Source: Actinomycetes bacterium (lineage in GTDB: Bacteria; Actinomycetota; CADDZG01; JAHWKV01). From it: DNA of 5,488 nucleotides. The stretch lies in the NCBI GenBank assembly GCA_029263035.1, contig JAJCYF010000155.1, positions 1 through 5,488 on the forward strand. The letters are read 5' to 3'. The notes below the pieces were generated by a model. The model was not told where the DNA came from, did no database searches, and saw nothing but the letters and a program-made list of their open reading frames with translations. The position numbers were made by a program, and so were the translations under genes. Numbering within the stretch: the stretch's first letter is position 1; every line of letters starts with the position of its first letter. Positions 1 through 5,488 of this stretch are shown here, piece by piece.

Positions 1-468
1 GTCGGGCAGGACTCCGAGTGGCGCCACGAGAACGCCCTGCAGTGGGAGTTGATGCAGTACCAGGTCCACGCCGGCGTTTCGCAGTGGGTGGGGGACCTCA
101 ACCGCCTGTACGTAAACGAGCCGGCGCTGCATGAGCTGGACTGTGAACCGGGGGGCTTCGAGTGGATTGCTGCCGACGACCGGGAGGCCTGCGTGATCAG
201 CCACCTGCGCAAATCGGTCTCCGGCGAAGGCACCTACCTGCTGGTCTACAATTTCACCCCGGTTCCCCGCTACAACTACCGGATCGGTGTGCCCGCCGGC
301 GGCACCTGGCGTGAGATGGCCAACAGCGATTCGCAGTACTACGGCGGGAGCGGCCTGGGAAATCTGGGTCTGGTCGAAGCGACCGCCGTGTCGGCGCACG
401 GCCGGGAGTGGTCGCTTGAGCTGACTCTTCCGCCTCTGGCCTGCCTGTTCCTGAAAAGCAGCGTCTAG
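1..468 (+). CDS. glgB: 1,4-alpha-glucan branching enzyme, C-terminal part (5' end outside window)
   Basis: The reading frame is open from base 1 and ends at TAG 466-468, giving 155 residues of the C-terminus of a GH13 glycogen branching enzyme. This enzyme cuts alpha-1,4 chains and rejoins them through alpha-1,6 bonds during cytoplasmic glycogen synthesis. Visible GlgB signatures are an EW followed by ALQW (family form EW...SLDW), HAGVSQWVGDLNRLY, EPALHELDCEPGGFEWI, YNFTPVPRYNYRIGVP, and YYGGSGLGNLG in the C-terminal beta domain; it closes with LTLPPLACLFL, where the family normally ends. The catalytic TIM-barrel residues lie upstream of the window. The TTG/ATG at 49-54 is internal, because family-conserved sequence continues upstream of it. 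The gene is followed 33 bp later by glgX on the same strand, so the two are probably co-transcribed. The family assignment is very secure. Confidence 0.95.
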   Translation, partial: VGQDSEWRHENALQWELMQYQVHAGVSQWVGDLNRLYVNEPALHELDCEPGGFEWIAADDREACVISHLRKSVSGEGTYLLVYNFTPVPRYNYRIGVPAGGTWREMANSDSQYYGGSGLGNLGLVEATAVSAHGREWSLELTLPPLACLFLKSSV

Positions 469-487
469 GTTTTTGAGCACGCACTAC

Positions 488-491
488 GAGG
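488..491 (+). promoter_or_regulatory. Probable ribosome binding site of glgX
   Basis: GAGG lies 10 nt before the GTG start at 502, inside the 33-bp glgB-glgX gap. It is a short but reasonable Shine-Dalgarno core and supports the GTG as the start. The gap has no obvious terminator or promoter, which fits read-through from glgB. Confidence 0.45.
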
Positions 492-501
492 TCCTGGTCT
501 A

Positions 502-2604
502 GTGCGGGTATGGCCGGGATCCCCCAGCCCGCTTGGGGCGGCCTGGGACGGAGGGGGCGTCAACTTCGCCCTCTTCTCCGAACACGCCACAGCGGTCTGG
601 CTGTGCCTGATCGAGGATTCGATGCCCTACCGGGAGTCGGACCGCATCGCGTTGACCGAGCACACCAACGGCGTGTGGCACGCCTACCTTCCCGACGTCC
701 GGCCCGGCCAGCTTTACGGATACCGGGTGGACGGCCCGTTCAGCCCGGACCACGGTCACTGGTTCAACCCGGCCAAGTTCCTCATCGATCCCTATACCCG
801 CGCCCTGGCCGGCCGGGTGCGGTGGCACGAGTCGTTGTTTGCCTCCCCCTCGGACGCGGGGGACCAGTTACCGGACCAGCGCGACAGCCTGGGACCGGTC
901 CCGCCCTGCGTGGTGGTGGACGACGCGTTCACCTGGGGCGACGACCGCCCGCCCGCCACTCCGTGGAACCGCACCGTCATCTACGAGTGCCACGTCCGGG
1001 GCATGACCCTGCGCCACCCGGACGTCCCCCTTGAGCACCGGGGGACCTACCTGGGGATGGCGTCGGATCCGATTATCGACCACCTGAAGTCTCTGGGAGT
1101 GACCGCAGTTGAGCTGCTGCCGGTCCACCAGTTCCTCGACGAGCACCACCTGGACGTCAAGGGCCTGCGCCAGTACTGGGGCTACAACCCCATCGCCTAT
1201 TTCGCCCCCGAGGTGCGCTACGCCTCAGGCGGCCGGGGCCAGCAGGTCTCCGAGTTCCGCACGATGGTCAAGACCTTTCACGCCGCGGGGATCGAGGTAC
1301 TCATCGATGTCGTCTACAACCACACCGGTGAGGGCAACGAGCAGGGGCCCATGCTGAGCCTGAGGGGTATCGACAACCGTAACTACTACCACCTGATGCC
1401 CGACAACCCCCGCCACTACCTGGACTTCACCGGGACCGGCAACAGCGTGAAGCTCATGCACCCCAGGTCGCTGCAGATGGTTGTCGACAGCCTGCGCTAC
1501 TGGGTCACCGAGATGCACGTGGACGGGTTCCGCTTCGACCTGGCGACGGTGATGGGCCGGGACCACATGTCCTACGACCGGCTCGCCCCGTTCTTCAAGA
1601 TCCTCCACCAGGACCCGGTGCTGTCCCGGACCAAACTGATCGCCGAGCCGTGGGACGTGGGCACCGGCGGCTACCAGGTGGCCAACTTCCCGCAGGGCTG
1701 GGCGGAGTGGAACGACCAGTACCGAAACTGCATCCGGCGCTTCTGGCGGGGCGACAACGGCCAGGTTCCGGAGCTGGCATCCCGCCTGGCCGGCTCCTCC
1801 GACATGTACGAGTACAGCGGGCGGGGGACCGAGGCCAGCGTGAACTTCATAACCGCTCACGACGGCTTTACCCTGAACGACCTGGTGAGCTACGCCGAAA
1901 AGCACAACCTGGCCAACGGAGAGGACAACCGGGACGGCACCGACGACAACCTGAGCGCCAACTGGGGGCAGGAGGGACCCACCGACAACCCACGGATCCT
2001 GGAGCTGCGGGAACGCATGAAGCGGAACTTTTTGGCCACGCTGGTCTTCTCCCAGGGGGTCCGGATGATCCTGGGCGGCGACGAGATGGGCCGGTCCCAG
2101 CAGGGCAGCAACAACGCCTACTGCCAGGACAACGAGATCAGCTGGGTGAAGTGGGACCTGACCCCCGCCGAGCAGGACCTGCTCGGATTCACCCGCAGGC
2201 TGCTGGAGATCTACCGCGCCAACCCGGTGCTGCGCCGCCGCCGCTTCTTCTCGATGACCCGCCCGGCCGGCGAGCTGGAGAAGGACCTGACCTGGCTGCG
2301 GCCCGACGCCGGGGAGATGACCACCGACGACTGGCGCAACTCCTCCAACCACCTACTGGGGATGCTTATCCCCGCGCATGCGTCCGACGAGGTGGATGAG
2401 CAGGGCCGCCACACCCCGGGCGAGACGCTGCTGCTGCTTCTGAACGGGGGCAACCGTTCCCAGCACTTTGCCCTGCCCGAGGTGTCACAGGAGGGGACCT
2501 GGCTGGAGTTGCTCAACACTGCGAAGCCGTCCAGCCATCTCAAGCGCCGGAGCGGGCTGAATCTGGCCGCCCACTCGCTGATCCTTTTGGTTCACCGGGC
2601 CTGA
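502..2604 (+). CDS. glgX: Glycogen debranching enzyme GlgX (isoamylase type, GH13)
   Basis: This complete 700-residue cytoplasmic enzyme hydrolyses alpha-1,6 branch linkages of phosphorylase-limited glycogen and releases maltodextrins. The length is typical of GlgX/TreX. The N-terminus MRVWPGSPSPLGAAWD and a CBM48-like beta domain (about residues 8-100) precede the GH13 barrel (about 150-560), followed by a C-terminal beta domain (about 600-700). Visible motifs are YWGYNP (225-230), region I DVVYNH (269-274), region II DGFRFD with the nucleophile Asp346, IAEPWD with the acid/base Glu382, and TAHD with the third carboxylate Asp454. LGGDEMGRSQQG (524-535) and NNAYCQDNEISW (537-548) are GlgX hallmarks. 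The GTG start is chosen because the conserved N-terminus begins exactly there and no in-frame ATG lies nearby; TAG at 500-502 overlaps it. It follows glgB and faces malQ tail to tail. The usual NLSWNCG loop reads NLSANWG (residues 483-489), probably a lineage variant. Confidence 0.97.
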   Translation: MRVWPGSPSPLGAAWDGGGVNFALFSEHATAVWLCLIEDSMPYRESDRIALTEHTNGVWHAYLPDVRPGQLYGYRVDGPFSPDHGHWFNPAKFLIDPYTRALAGRVRWHESLFASPSDAGDQLPDQRDSLGPVPPCVVVDDAFTWGDDRPPATPWNRTVIYECHVRGMTLRHPDVPLEHRGTYLGMASDPIIDHLKSLGVTAVELLPVHQFLDEHHLDVKGLRQYWGYNPIAYFAPEVRYASGGRGQQVSEFRTMVKTFHAAGIEVLIDVVYNHTGEGNEQGPMLSLRGIDNRNYYHLMPDNPRHYLDFTGTGNSVKLMHPRSLQMVVDSLRYWVTEMHVDGFRFDLATVMGRDHMSYDRLAPFFKILHQDPVLSRTKLIAEPWDVGTGGYQVANFPQGWAEWNDQYRNCIRRFWRGDNGQVPELASRLAGSSDMYEYSGRGTEASVNFITAHDGFTLNDLVSYAEKHNLANGEDNRDGTDDNLSANWGQEGPTDNPRILELRERMKRNFLATLVFSQGVRMILGGDEMGRSQQGSNNAYCQDNEISWVKWDLTPAEQDLLGFTRRLLEIYRANPVLRRRRFFSMTRPAGELEKDLTWLRPDAGEMTTDDWRNSSNHLLGMLIPAHASDEVDEQGRHTPGETLLLLLNGGNRSQHFALPEVSQEGTWLELLNTAKPSSHLKRRSGLNLAAHSLILLVHRA

Positions 2605-2631
2605 TCCCGGTCCCGGCTCAGTCCGGCTGAG
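2594..2631. terminator. Possible bidirectional hairpin terminator between glgX and malQ
   Basis: Two inverted repeats sit at the tail-to-tail junction. ACCGGG (2594-2599) pairs perfectly with CCCGGT (2606-2611) around a 6-nt loop that contains the glgX stop codon. CTCAG (2617-2621) pairs with CTGAG (2627-2631) over the end of malQ. Neither is followed by a T-run, so they would be non-canonical (L-shaped) terminators of the kind common in high-GC bacteria. The convergent position, with only 13 bp between stop codons, makes a terminator or transcript-end role plausible, but short GC stems also arise by chance in such DNA. Confidence 0.35.
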
Positions 2632-4453
2632 AACGGGCGGTGCGCAGCGCCTTCGTCACCTCGCCCGCCAGGGGCAGGTCCTTCAACTCCTCCAGGGTCT
2701 TGTTCAGAGCGATCTTCCAGTTCGGCCAGCCTTCGGAGACGCCGGGCATGTTGGGGCGGTCGGTGGACCCCGCGGCATCCTCCAGCGTGCCCAGCACAAT
2801 GCGGGCGGGGGAGCGCCCAAGACGGTCGTAGACGGCCGGTATCACCCGGTTCACCGGCTCCTCGGGAGGGACGCTCGCCGCCAGTCGAAGCCGGTGCCGC
2901 ATCTCGTCCATGCCGTCTTCGTTGGCCGGAAGGTCCAGGCTGCGCTGCGCCCGGTGGTCCCCGCCGCCCCAGATGCCGGCCAGGGTGGGCAGGTCGTGGG
3001 TGGTCACCGCGGCCATGGAGTCCTGCGGGATCGTGTCCGCCCCCTCCTCGAAGATCAGCAGGCGGTAGGAGATGATGGATCGGGAGGCCATCTCCTCCCG
3101 CACCTGCGGCTCGACGGTTCCCAGGTCCTCGCCGACCACGAACGCCTGCGCTCGCCGGCTCTCGAGCGCGACGATGTCCAGCAGCTCGCGCGCCGGGTAC
3201 CTGACGTAGACCCCCTCGGACGCGTCGCAGCCGTCGGGGATCCAGAACAGCCGGAACAGTCCCATCACGTGGTCGATCCGTATACCTCCGGCCTGGGACA
3301 GGGCCGACCGGATCATCTGGATGAACGGCTCGTAGCCGGCCGCCTGGAGTCGCTGCGGATGGAAGCCGGCGATTCCCCAGACCTGGCCGGCGCGGTTGAA
3401 CTCGTCCGGCGGGGCCCCCAGGGCGAACCCGCGGGCGAAGGCTTCACCCCAGATCCAGGCGTCGGCACCGGACGGGTCCACCCCCACCGGCAGGTCCTTG
3501 ACCAGCCCCAGGTGCCGTCCGGCGAGGGCGAGCTGGGCCTGGAGATGCCACTGGAGCCACTTGTGGAACTGCACCCTGGAGTAGTACTCGCTTCGGAACT
3601 CCATAACCGTGGCGGTTGCCGGGCGGCGGAGGTCCTCTGGCCAGTCCCAGCAAGGCCCCTCGTACTGTTCGGCCAGGGCGCAGAAGATGGCGAAGTCGTC
3701 CAGGGAACGGCCGTGGTCCTCGCAGTACAGGTCGAATTCCGGGTGGCCCTTGAACTCCCGGAACAGCAGCTCCAGCGCCGGGCCCTTGGCGGCCCACACC
3801 GCATCCCGGTTGATCAGCGGCGCTGCGTTCAGCGCCCGGCCGGTCTCCCGGAAGTTGTCGATCATGTCGCCTTCGCCGGTCAGGCGGTCGACCGGCAGGT
3901 AAAGCGGATTACGGAAACTGCGGCTGCTCGGGTAGTAGGGGCTGGGCTCTATCGAGCGTCCCGGCGTGGCGGCCCCCAGGGGATTGATCATGATCAGGCC
4001 GGCCCCCTCGGACGCCGACCAGCGGGCCAGCTCCTCCAGGTCCGCCAGGTCGCCCATACCCCAGCTGTTCTCCGACCTCAGCGCGTAAAGCTGCACCGCC
4101 CACCCCCAGGTCCGCAGGTTCTCCGGCAAAAAGCACGCGCCGGGGCTGACGATCAGGCGCCGGGGCAAATCGTCGGCGCCCCGGATGGTGTGGTAGCCGA
4201 AGGGCATGTGCTCCGGGATGGTTCCCTCGACCACCATCTCCTCACCGGTGTCGGTGTCCACCAGAGCGGTGCCCTCAAAAGGGAGCCGGGCGCCCCGCCG
4301 GAGCACCAGGGGGCCCTGTGCGGTGGGGGCGTCGTCCTCGAGGGCCTCCAGGACCTTGTGGAGGGACGATTCGGGCGATAGCCGGAACTCGCCACGGTAG
4401 TCCTCGTAGCCGATTTCGACCCCAGCGGCCTTCGCCCGCGCGTGCAGATCCAC
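2618..4453 (-). CDS. malQ: 4-alpha-glucanotransferase (amylomaltase, GH77)
   Basis: This complete 611-residue cytoplasmic enzyme transfers alpha-1,4-glucan segments between maltodextrins, releasing glucose and longer chains that phosphorylase can use. It is somewhat shorter than the roughly 700-residue enterobacterial form. An N-terminal region with a beta domain (about 1-110) is followed by the GH77 barrel, beginning at WGWAVQLYALRSENSWGMGD (116-135). SPYYPSSRSFRNPLYL (171-186) is the acceptor-side signature. The catalytic residues are the nucleophile Asp394 (GGIRIDHVMGLFR), acid/base Glu442 (VVGEDLGTV) and Asp487 (TTHDLPT). NMPGVSEGWPNWK (568-580) is the usual C-terminal motif. The start is GTG at 4453-4451, directly behind an in-frame TGA, so the protein cannot extend further; MDLHARAKAAGVE looks like a genuine MalQ N-terminus. 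No good Shine-Dalgarno is visible. It complements GlgX by using the oligosaccharides GlgX releases. Confidence 0.96.
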   Translation of the reverse strand: MDLHARAKAAGVEIGYEDYRGEFRLSPESSLHKVLEALEDDAPTAQGPLVLRRGARLPFEGTALVDTDTGEEMVVEGTIPEHMPFGYHTIRGADDLPRRLIVSPGACFLPENLRTWGWAVQLYALRSENSWGMGDLADLEELARWSASEGAGLIMINPLGAATPGRSIEPSPYYPSSRSFRNPLYLPVDRLTGEGDMIDNFRETGRALNAAPLINRDAVWAAKGPALELLFREFKGHPEFDLYCEDHGRSLDDFAIFCALAEQYEGPCWDWPEDLRRPATATVMEFRSEYYSRVQFHKWLQWHLQAQLALAGRHLGLVKDLPVGVDPSGADAWIWGEAFARGFALGAPPDEFNRAGQVWGIAGFHPQRLQAAGYEPFIQMIRSALSQAGGIRIDHVMGLFRLFWIPDGCDASEGVYVRYPARELLDIVALESRRAQAFVVGEDLGTVEPQVREEMASRSIISYRLLIFEEGADTIPQDSMAAVTTHDLPTLAGIWGGGDHRAQRSLDLPANEDGMDEMRHRLRLAASVPPEEPVNRVIPAVYDRLGRSPARIVLGTLEDAAGSTDRPNMPGVSEGWPNWKIALNKTLEELKDLPLAGEVTKALRTARSQPD

Positions 4454-4581
4454 TCAGCCGGGCCGGTGTCTGGGATTGATGGGCACGCCCCTGAGTATGC
4501 CGCAACGGGGCGGCTGCCAAACCGGCTTTGCTGTAGGAGAATCCGTAGTGACACCCGAGACGGCTGGAAGGGGAAGACGAT
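4454..4581. promoter_or_regulatory. Divergent intergenic region between malQ and the PPOX gene
   Basis: These 128 bp separate two divergently transcribed genes and must carry whatever promoters they have. On the plus strand CTGCCA (4514-4519), a 17-nt spacer and GAGAAT (4537-4542) match sigma-70 consensus at 4 of 6 positions each and would start transcription about 32 nt before the PPOX gene. On the minus strand CATACT (complement of 4494-4499) is a possible -10 for malQ, but no good -35 is present. Small inverted repeats are GGGC/GCCC (4481-4490) and GCCGC/GCGGC (4499-4514). These are pattern matches only. Confidence 0.35.
4568..4574 (+). promoter_or_regulatory. Strong ribosome binding site that fixes the TTG start of the PPOX gene
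   Basis: AAGGGGA sits 7 nt before the TTG at 4582, inside a longer purine-rich run (4566-4576). The spacing is close to ideal. It supports TTG as the real start, since the next in-frame Met codons fall deep inside the conserved domain. Confidence 0.7.
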
Positions 4582-5004
4582 TTGAGCAAGGTTCCCGATA
4601 CGCACCGCGACATCCTTGAGGCGAATGGCACCGCATTCATTGCAACCACCGGCCCCAAGGGATCTCCGCAGATCACGCCCACCTGGTACCTGTGGGATTC
4701 GCCGGCCGAGCAGCTGCTGGTCAGCACCCTCGCCGGCCGGCAGAAGCATCGCAACATGCAGCGAGAGCCCCGAATCGCGGTGTGTATCCCCGACCCCGGG
4801 GACCCCTACCGCTACATTGAGATCAGGGGCTCGGCGGCGATCGAGCCGGATGAGGATCACCGGCTGGCCAACTCGCTTGCGCAGAAGTACATGAACCTGG
4901 AGGAGCTACCCCGGGAGATGGCCGGCGAGGGGCGGGTGGTGATACGGGTGGGCCCGGAGCACATCGTGTGCTACGGAGCGCCCGCTAAGTCTGCGGAGCA
5001 GTAG
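4582..5004 (+). CDS. PPOX-class pyridoxamine 5'-phosphate oxidase-like protein (probable F420- or FMN-dependent)
   Basis: This 140-residue protein resembles the small split-beta-barrel (FDOR/PNPOx-like) family that includes mycobacterial Rv1155. Members bind F420 or flavin and reduce or oxidise small molecules; most have no known substrate. The family pattern is seen in order: ATTGPKGSPQITPTWYLWD (21-39), where the family has a TxxPdGxPqvtPvWf-type strand pair; GRQKHRNMQREPRIAV (52-67), with the basic K/R residues expected near the cofactor phosphate; DPYRYIEIRGSA (74-85); and a last strand GRVVIRVGPEHIVCYG (117-132). There is no signal peptide or membrane segment, so it is cytoplasmic. The TTG start is supported by a strong ribosome binding site. 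It is divergent from malQ, with no evident tie to glycogen metabolism or the CRISPR array. The family call is secure; cofactor and substrate are not readable from sequence alone. F420 use would fit an actinobacterial host. Confidence 0.85.
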   Translation: MSKVPDTHRDILEANGTAFIATTGPKGSPQITPTWYLWDSPAEQLLVSTLAGRQKHRNMQREPRIAVCIPDPGDPYRYIEIRGSAAIEPDEDHRLANSLAQKYMNLEELPREMAGEGRVVIRVGPEHIVCYGAPAKSAEQ

Positions 5005-5121
5005 CCGGGACTCAGGGTTTTGGACATGGGAAGTGCAGAGCGCCGGTGCCGGCCACCCTCTTCCGCATGACCGTTTCATCCCGGATGACCTCAATCGAGA
5101 GGGGGCCGGGACTCGGCCCTG
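5005..5121. other. Non-coding flank between the PPOX gene and the CRISPR array
   Basis: These 117 bp contain no convincing gene. They hold a GC-rich hairpin, GGGCCG (5103-5108) pairing with CGGCCC (5114-5119) around a 5-nt loop and ending 2 bp before the first repeat, and a short GCCGG/CCGGC inverted repeat (5042-5053). The 10-mer GCCGGGACTC occurs twice, at 5004-5013 and 5105-5114. The stretch is not AT-rich, so it does not look like a CRISPR leader. It more likely is the trailer end of the array, and the hairpin could help end transcription from either side. Confidence 0.5.
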
Positions 5122-5488
5122 GCCGCAATGGGGCCACGCCTTTTCGGGCGTGGAGACAGATCACCCTGGCGGGGCAGGAGTGGCGTGTCCCGGACGCCGC
5201 AATGGGGCCACGCCTTTTCGGGCGTGGAGACCGACTCTCCGACTTTGGGGATCGAGCCGCAGACCTACGCCGCAATGGGGCCACGCCTTTTCGGGCGTGG
5301 AGACCTGGACAAATTACGAAACCTGGGCGGTTGCCCTATGGATGCCGCAATGGGGCCACGCCTTTTCGGGCGTGGAGACCGCCAAGGTGAGGTGCGGCTC
5401 GATCCTCGGCGGGACATGCCGCAATGGGGCCACGCCTTTTCGGGCGTGGAGACCGTCTACCGAGTCATTGACGCGGATCGCGGCGGAC
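5122..5488 (-). CRISPR. CRISPR array, five identical 36-bp repeats, continuing past the right edge
   Basis: Five perfect copies of a 36-bp repeat lie at 5122-5157, 5196-5231, 5269-5304, 5344-5379 and 5418-5453. Unique spacers lie at 5158-5195 (38 bp), 5232-5268 (37), 5305-5343 (39) and 5380-5417 (38), plus 35 bp of a fifth spacer (5454-5488) cut by the window end. On the plus strand the repeat starts GCCGCAATGGGG and ends GGCGTGGAGAC. It contains the inverted repeat CCACGCC/GGCGTGG around a 6-nt loop, which gives a stable crRNA hairpin. Read on the minus strand the repeat ends ATTGCGGC, resembling the ATTGAAAC/ATTGAAGC 5' handles of type I and III crRNAs; hence the strand call and the inference that the leader lies to the right. 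Repeat length and stem fit type I or III, but no cas gene is present to decide. The base after the repeat (plus strand) is C in four cases and A after the leftmost, so the true unit may be 37 bp. Confidence 0.97.

Noticed and set aside
49..468. A free-standing 139-residue gene starting at TTG 49
   Set aside because: The frame is open to base 1 and the upstream codons still match GlgB, so this is the tail of a truncated larger gene.
1225..2352. A 375-codon minus-strand open frame inside glgX
   Set aside because: It is antisense to well-conserved GlgX catalytic sequence and its Val/Gly/Pro-rich product is typical of shadow frames in high-GC DNA.
2894..4381. A 495-codon plus-strand open frame over malQ
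   Set aside because: It is antisense to MalQ, which carries all the family motifs; the product has shadow-frame composition and no recognisable domain.
4153..4860. A 235-codon minus-strand frame spanning the malQ start, suggesting a longer or frameshifted malQ N-terminus
   Set aside because: It is out of frame with malQ and antisense to the PPOX gene; the true malQ frame already has a family-like N-terminus behind an in-frame stop.
5041..5076. A possible degenerate extra CRISPR repeat left of repeat 1 (shared GGCCAC and scattered bases)
   Set aside because: Only about 14 of 36 positions match and the gap to repeat 1 (45 bp) does not fit the 37-39 bp spacer length.
5005..5121. The left flank as the CRISPR leader
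   Set aside because: It is GC-rich without an AT-rich tract or a clear promoter toward the array, and the repeat orientation points the other way.
5046..5390. A 114-residue plus-strand open frame with a recurring RNGATPFRAWR peptide, resembling a repeat protein
   Set aside because: The peptide repeat is a translation of the CRISPR repeats; the frame has no ribosome binding site and runs across spacers.

Overview
The window is high-GC (roughly two-thirds G+C by eye), densely coded chromosomal DNA with GTG and TTG starts. It carries a glycogen-metabolism locus, a small FMN/F420-type split-barrel protein and the edge of a CRISPR array. The GlgB/GlgX/MalQ sequence style, together with a 'PPOX-class' F420-dependent family protein, suggests an actinomycete or a relative (Actinomycetota). 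This is inferred from family resemblance only; no rRNA or other phylogenetic marker is present.

Layout from left to right: (1) the C-terminal 155 residues of a glycogen branching enzyme (glgB), cut by the left edge; (2) after 33 bp on the same strand, a complete 700-residue glycogen debranching enzyme (glgX); (3) after a 13-bp convergent gap, a complete 611-residue 4-alpha-glucanotransferase (malQ) on the minus strand; (4) a 128-bp divergent intergenic region with candidate promoters; (5) a 140-residue PPOX-class pyridoxamine-5'-phosphate-oxidase-like protein on the plus strand; (6) a 117-bp non-coding stretch; (7) a CRISPR array with five identical 36-bp repeats that runs off the right edge.

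The first three genes form a coherent set. GlgB makes alpha-1,6 branches in glycogen, GlgX removes short alpha-1,6 branches from degraded glycogen, and MalQ disproportionates the released maltodextrins into longer chains and glucose. All catalytic residues of the two complete enzymes are visible. The PPOX protein has no obvious link to glycogen.

The least routine part is the CRISPR array. No cas gene is in the window. The repeat has a 7-bp stem and, read on the minus strand, ends in ATTGCGGC, a variant of the common ATTGAAAC/ATTGAAGC crRNA 5' handle. This suggests leftward transcription from a leader beyond the right edge. A 13-bp stretch upstream of the PPOX gene matches one repeat end at 12 of 13 positions. 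I see no convincing new multi-gene system here; any cas or accessory genes would lie to the right.
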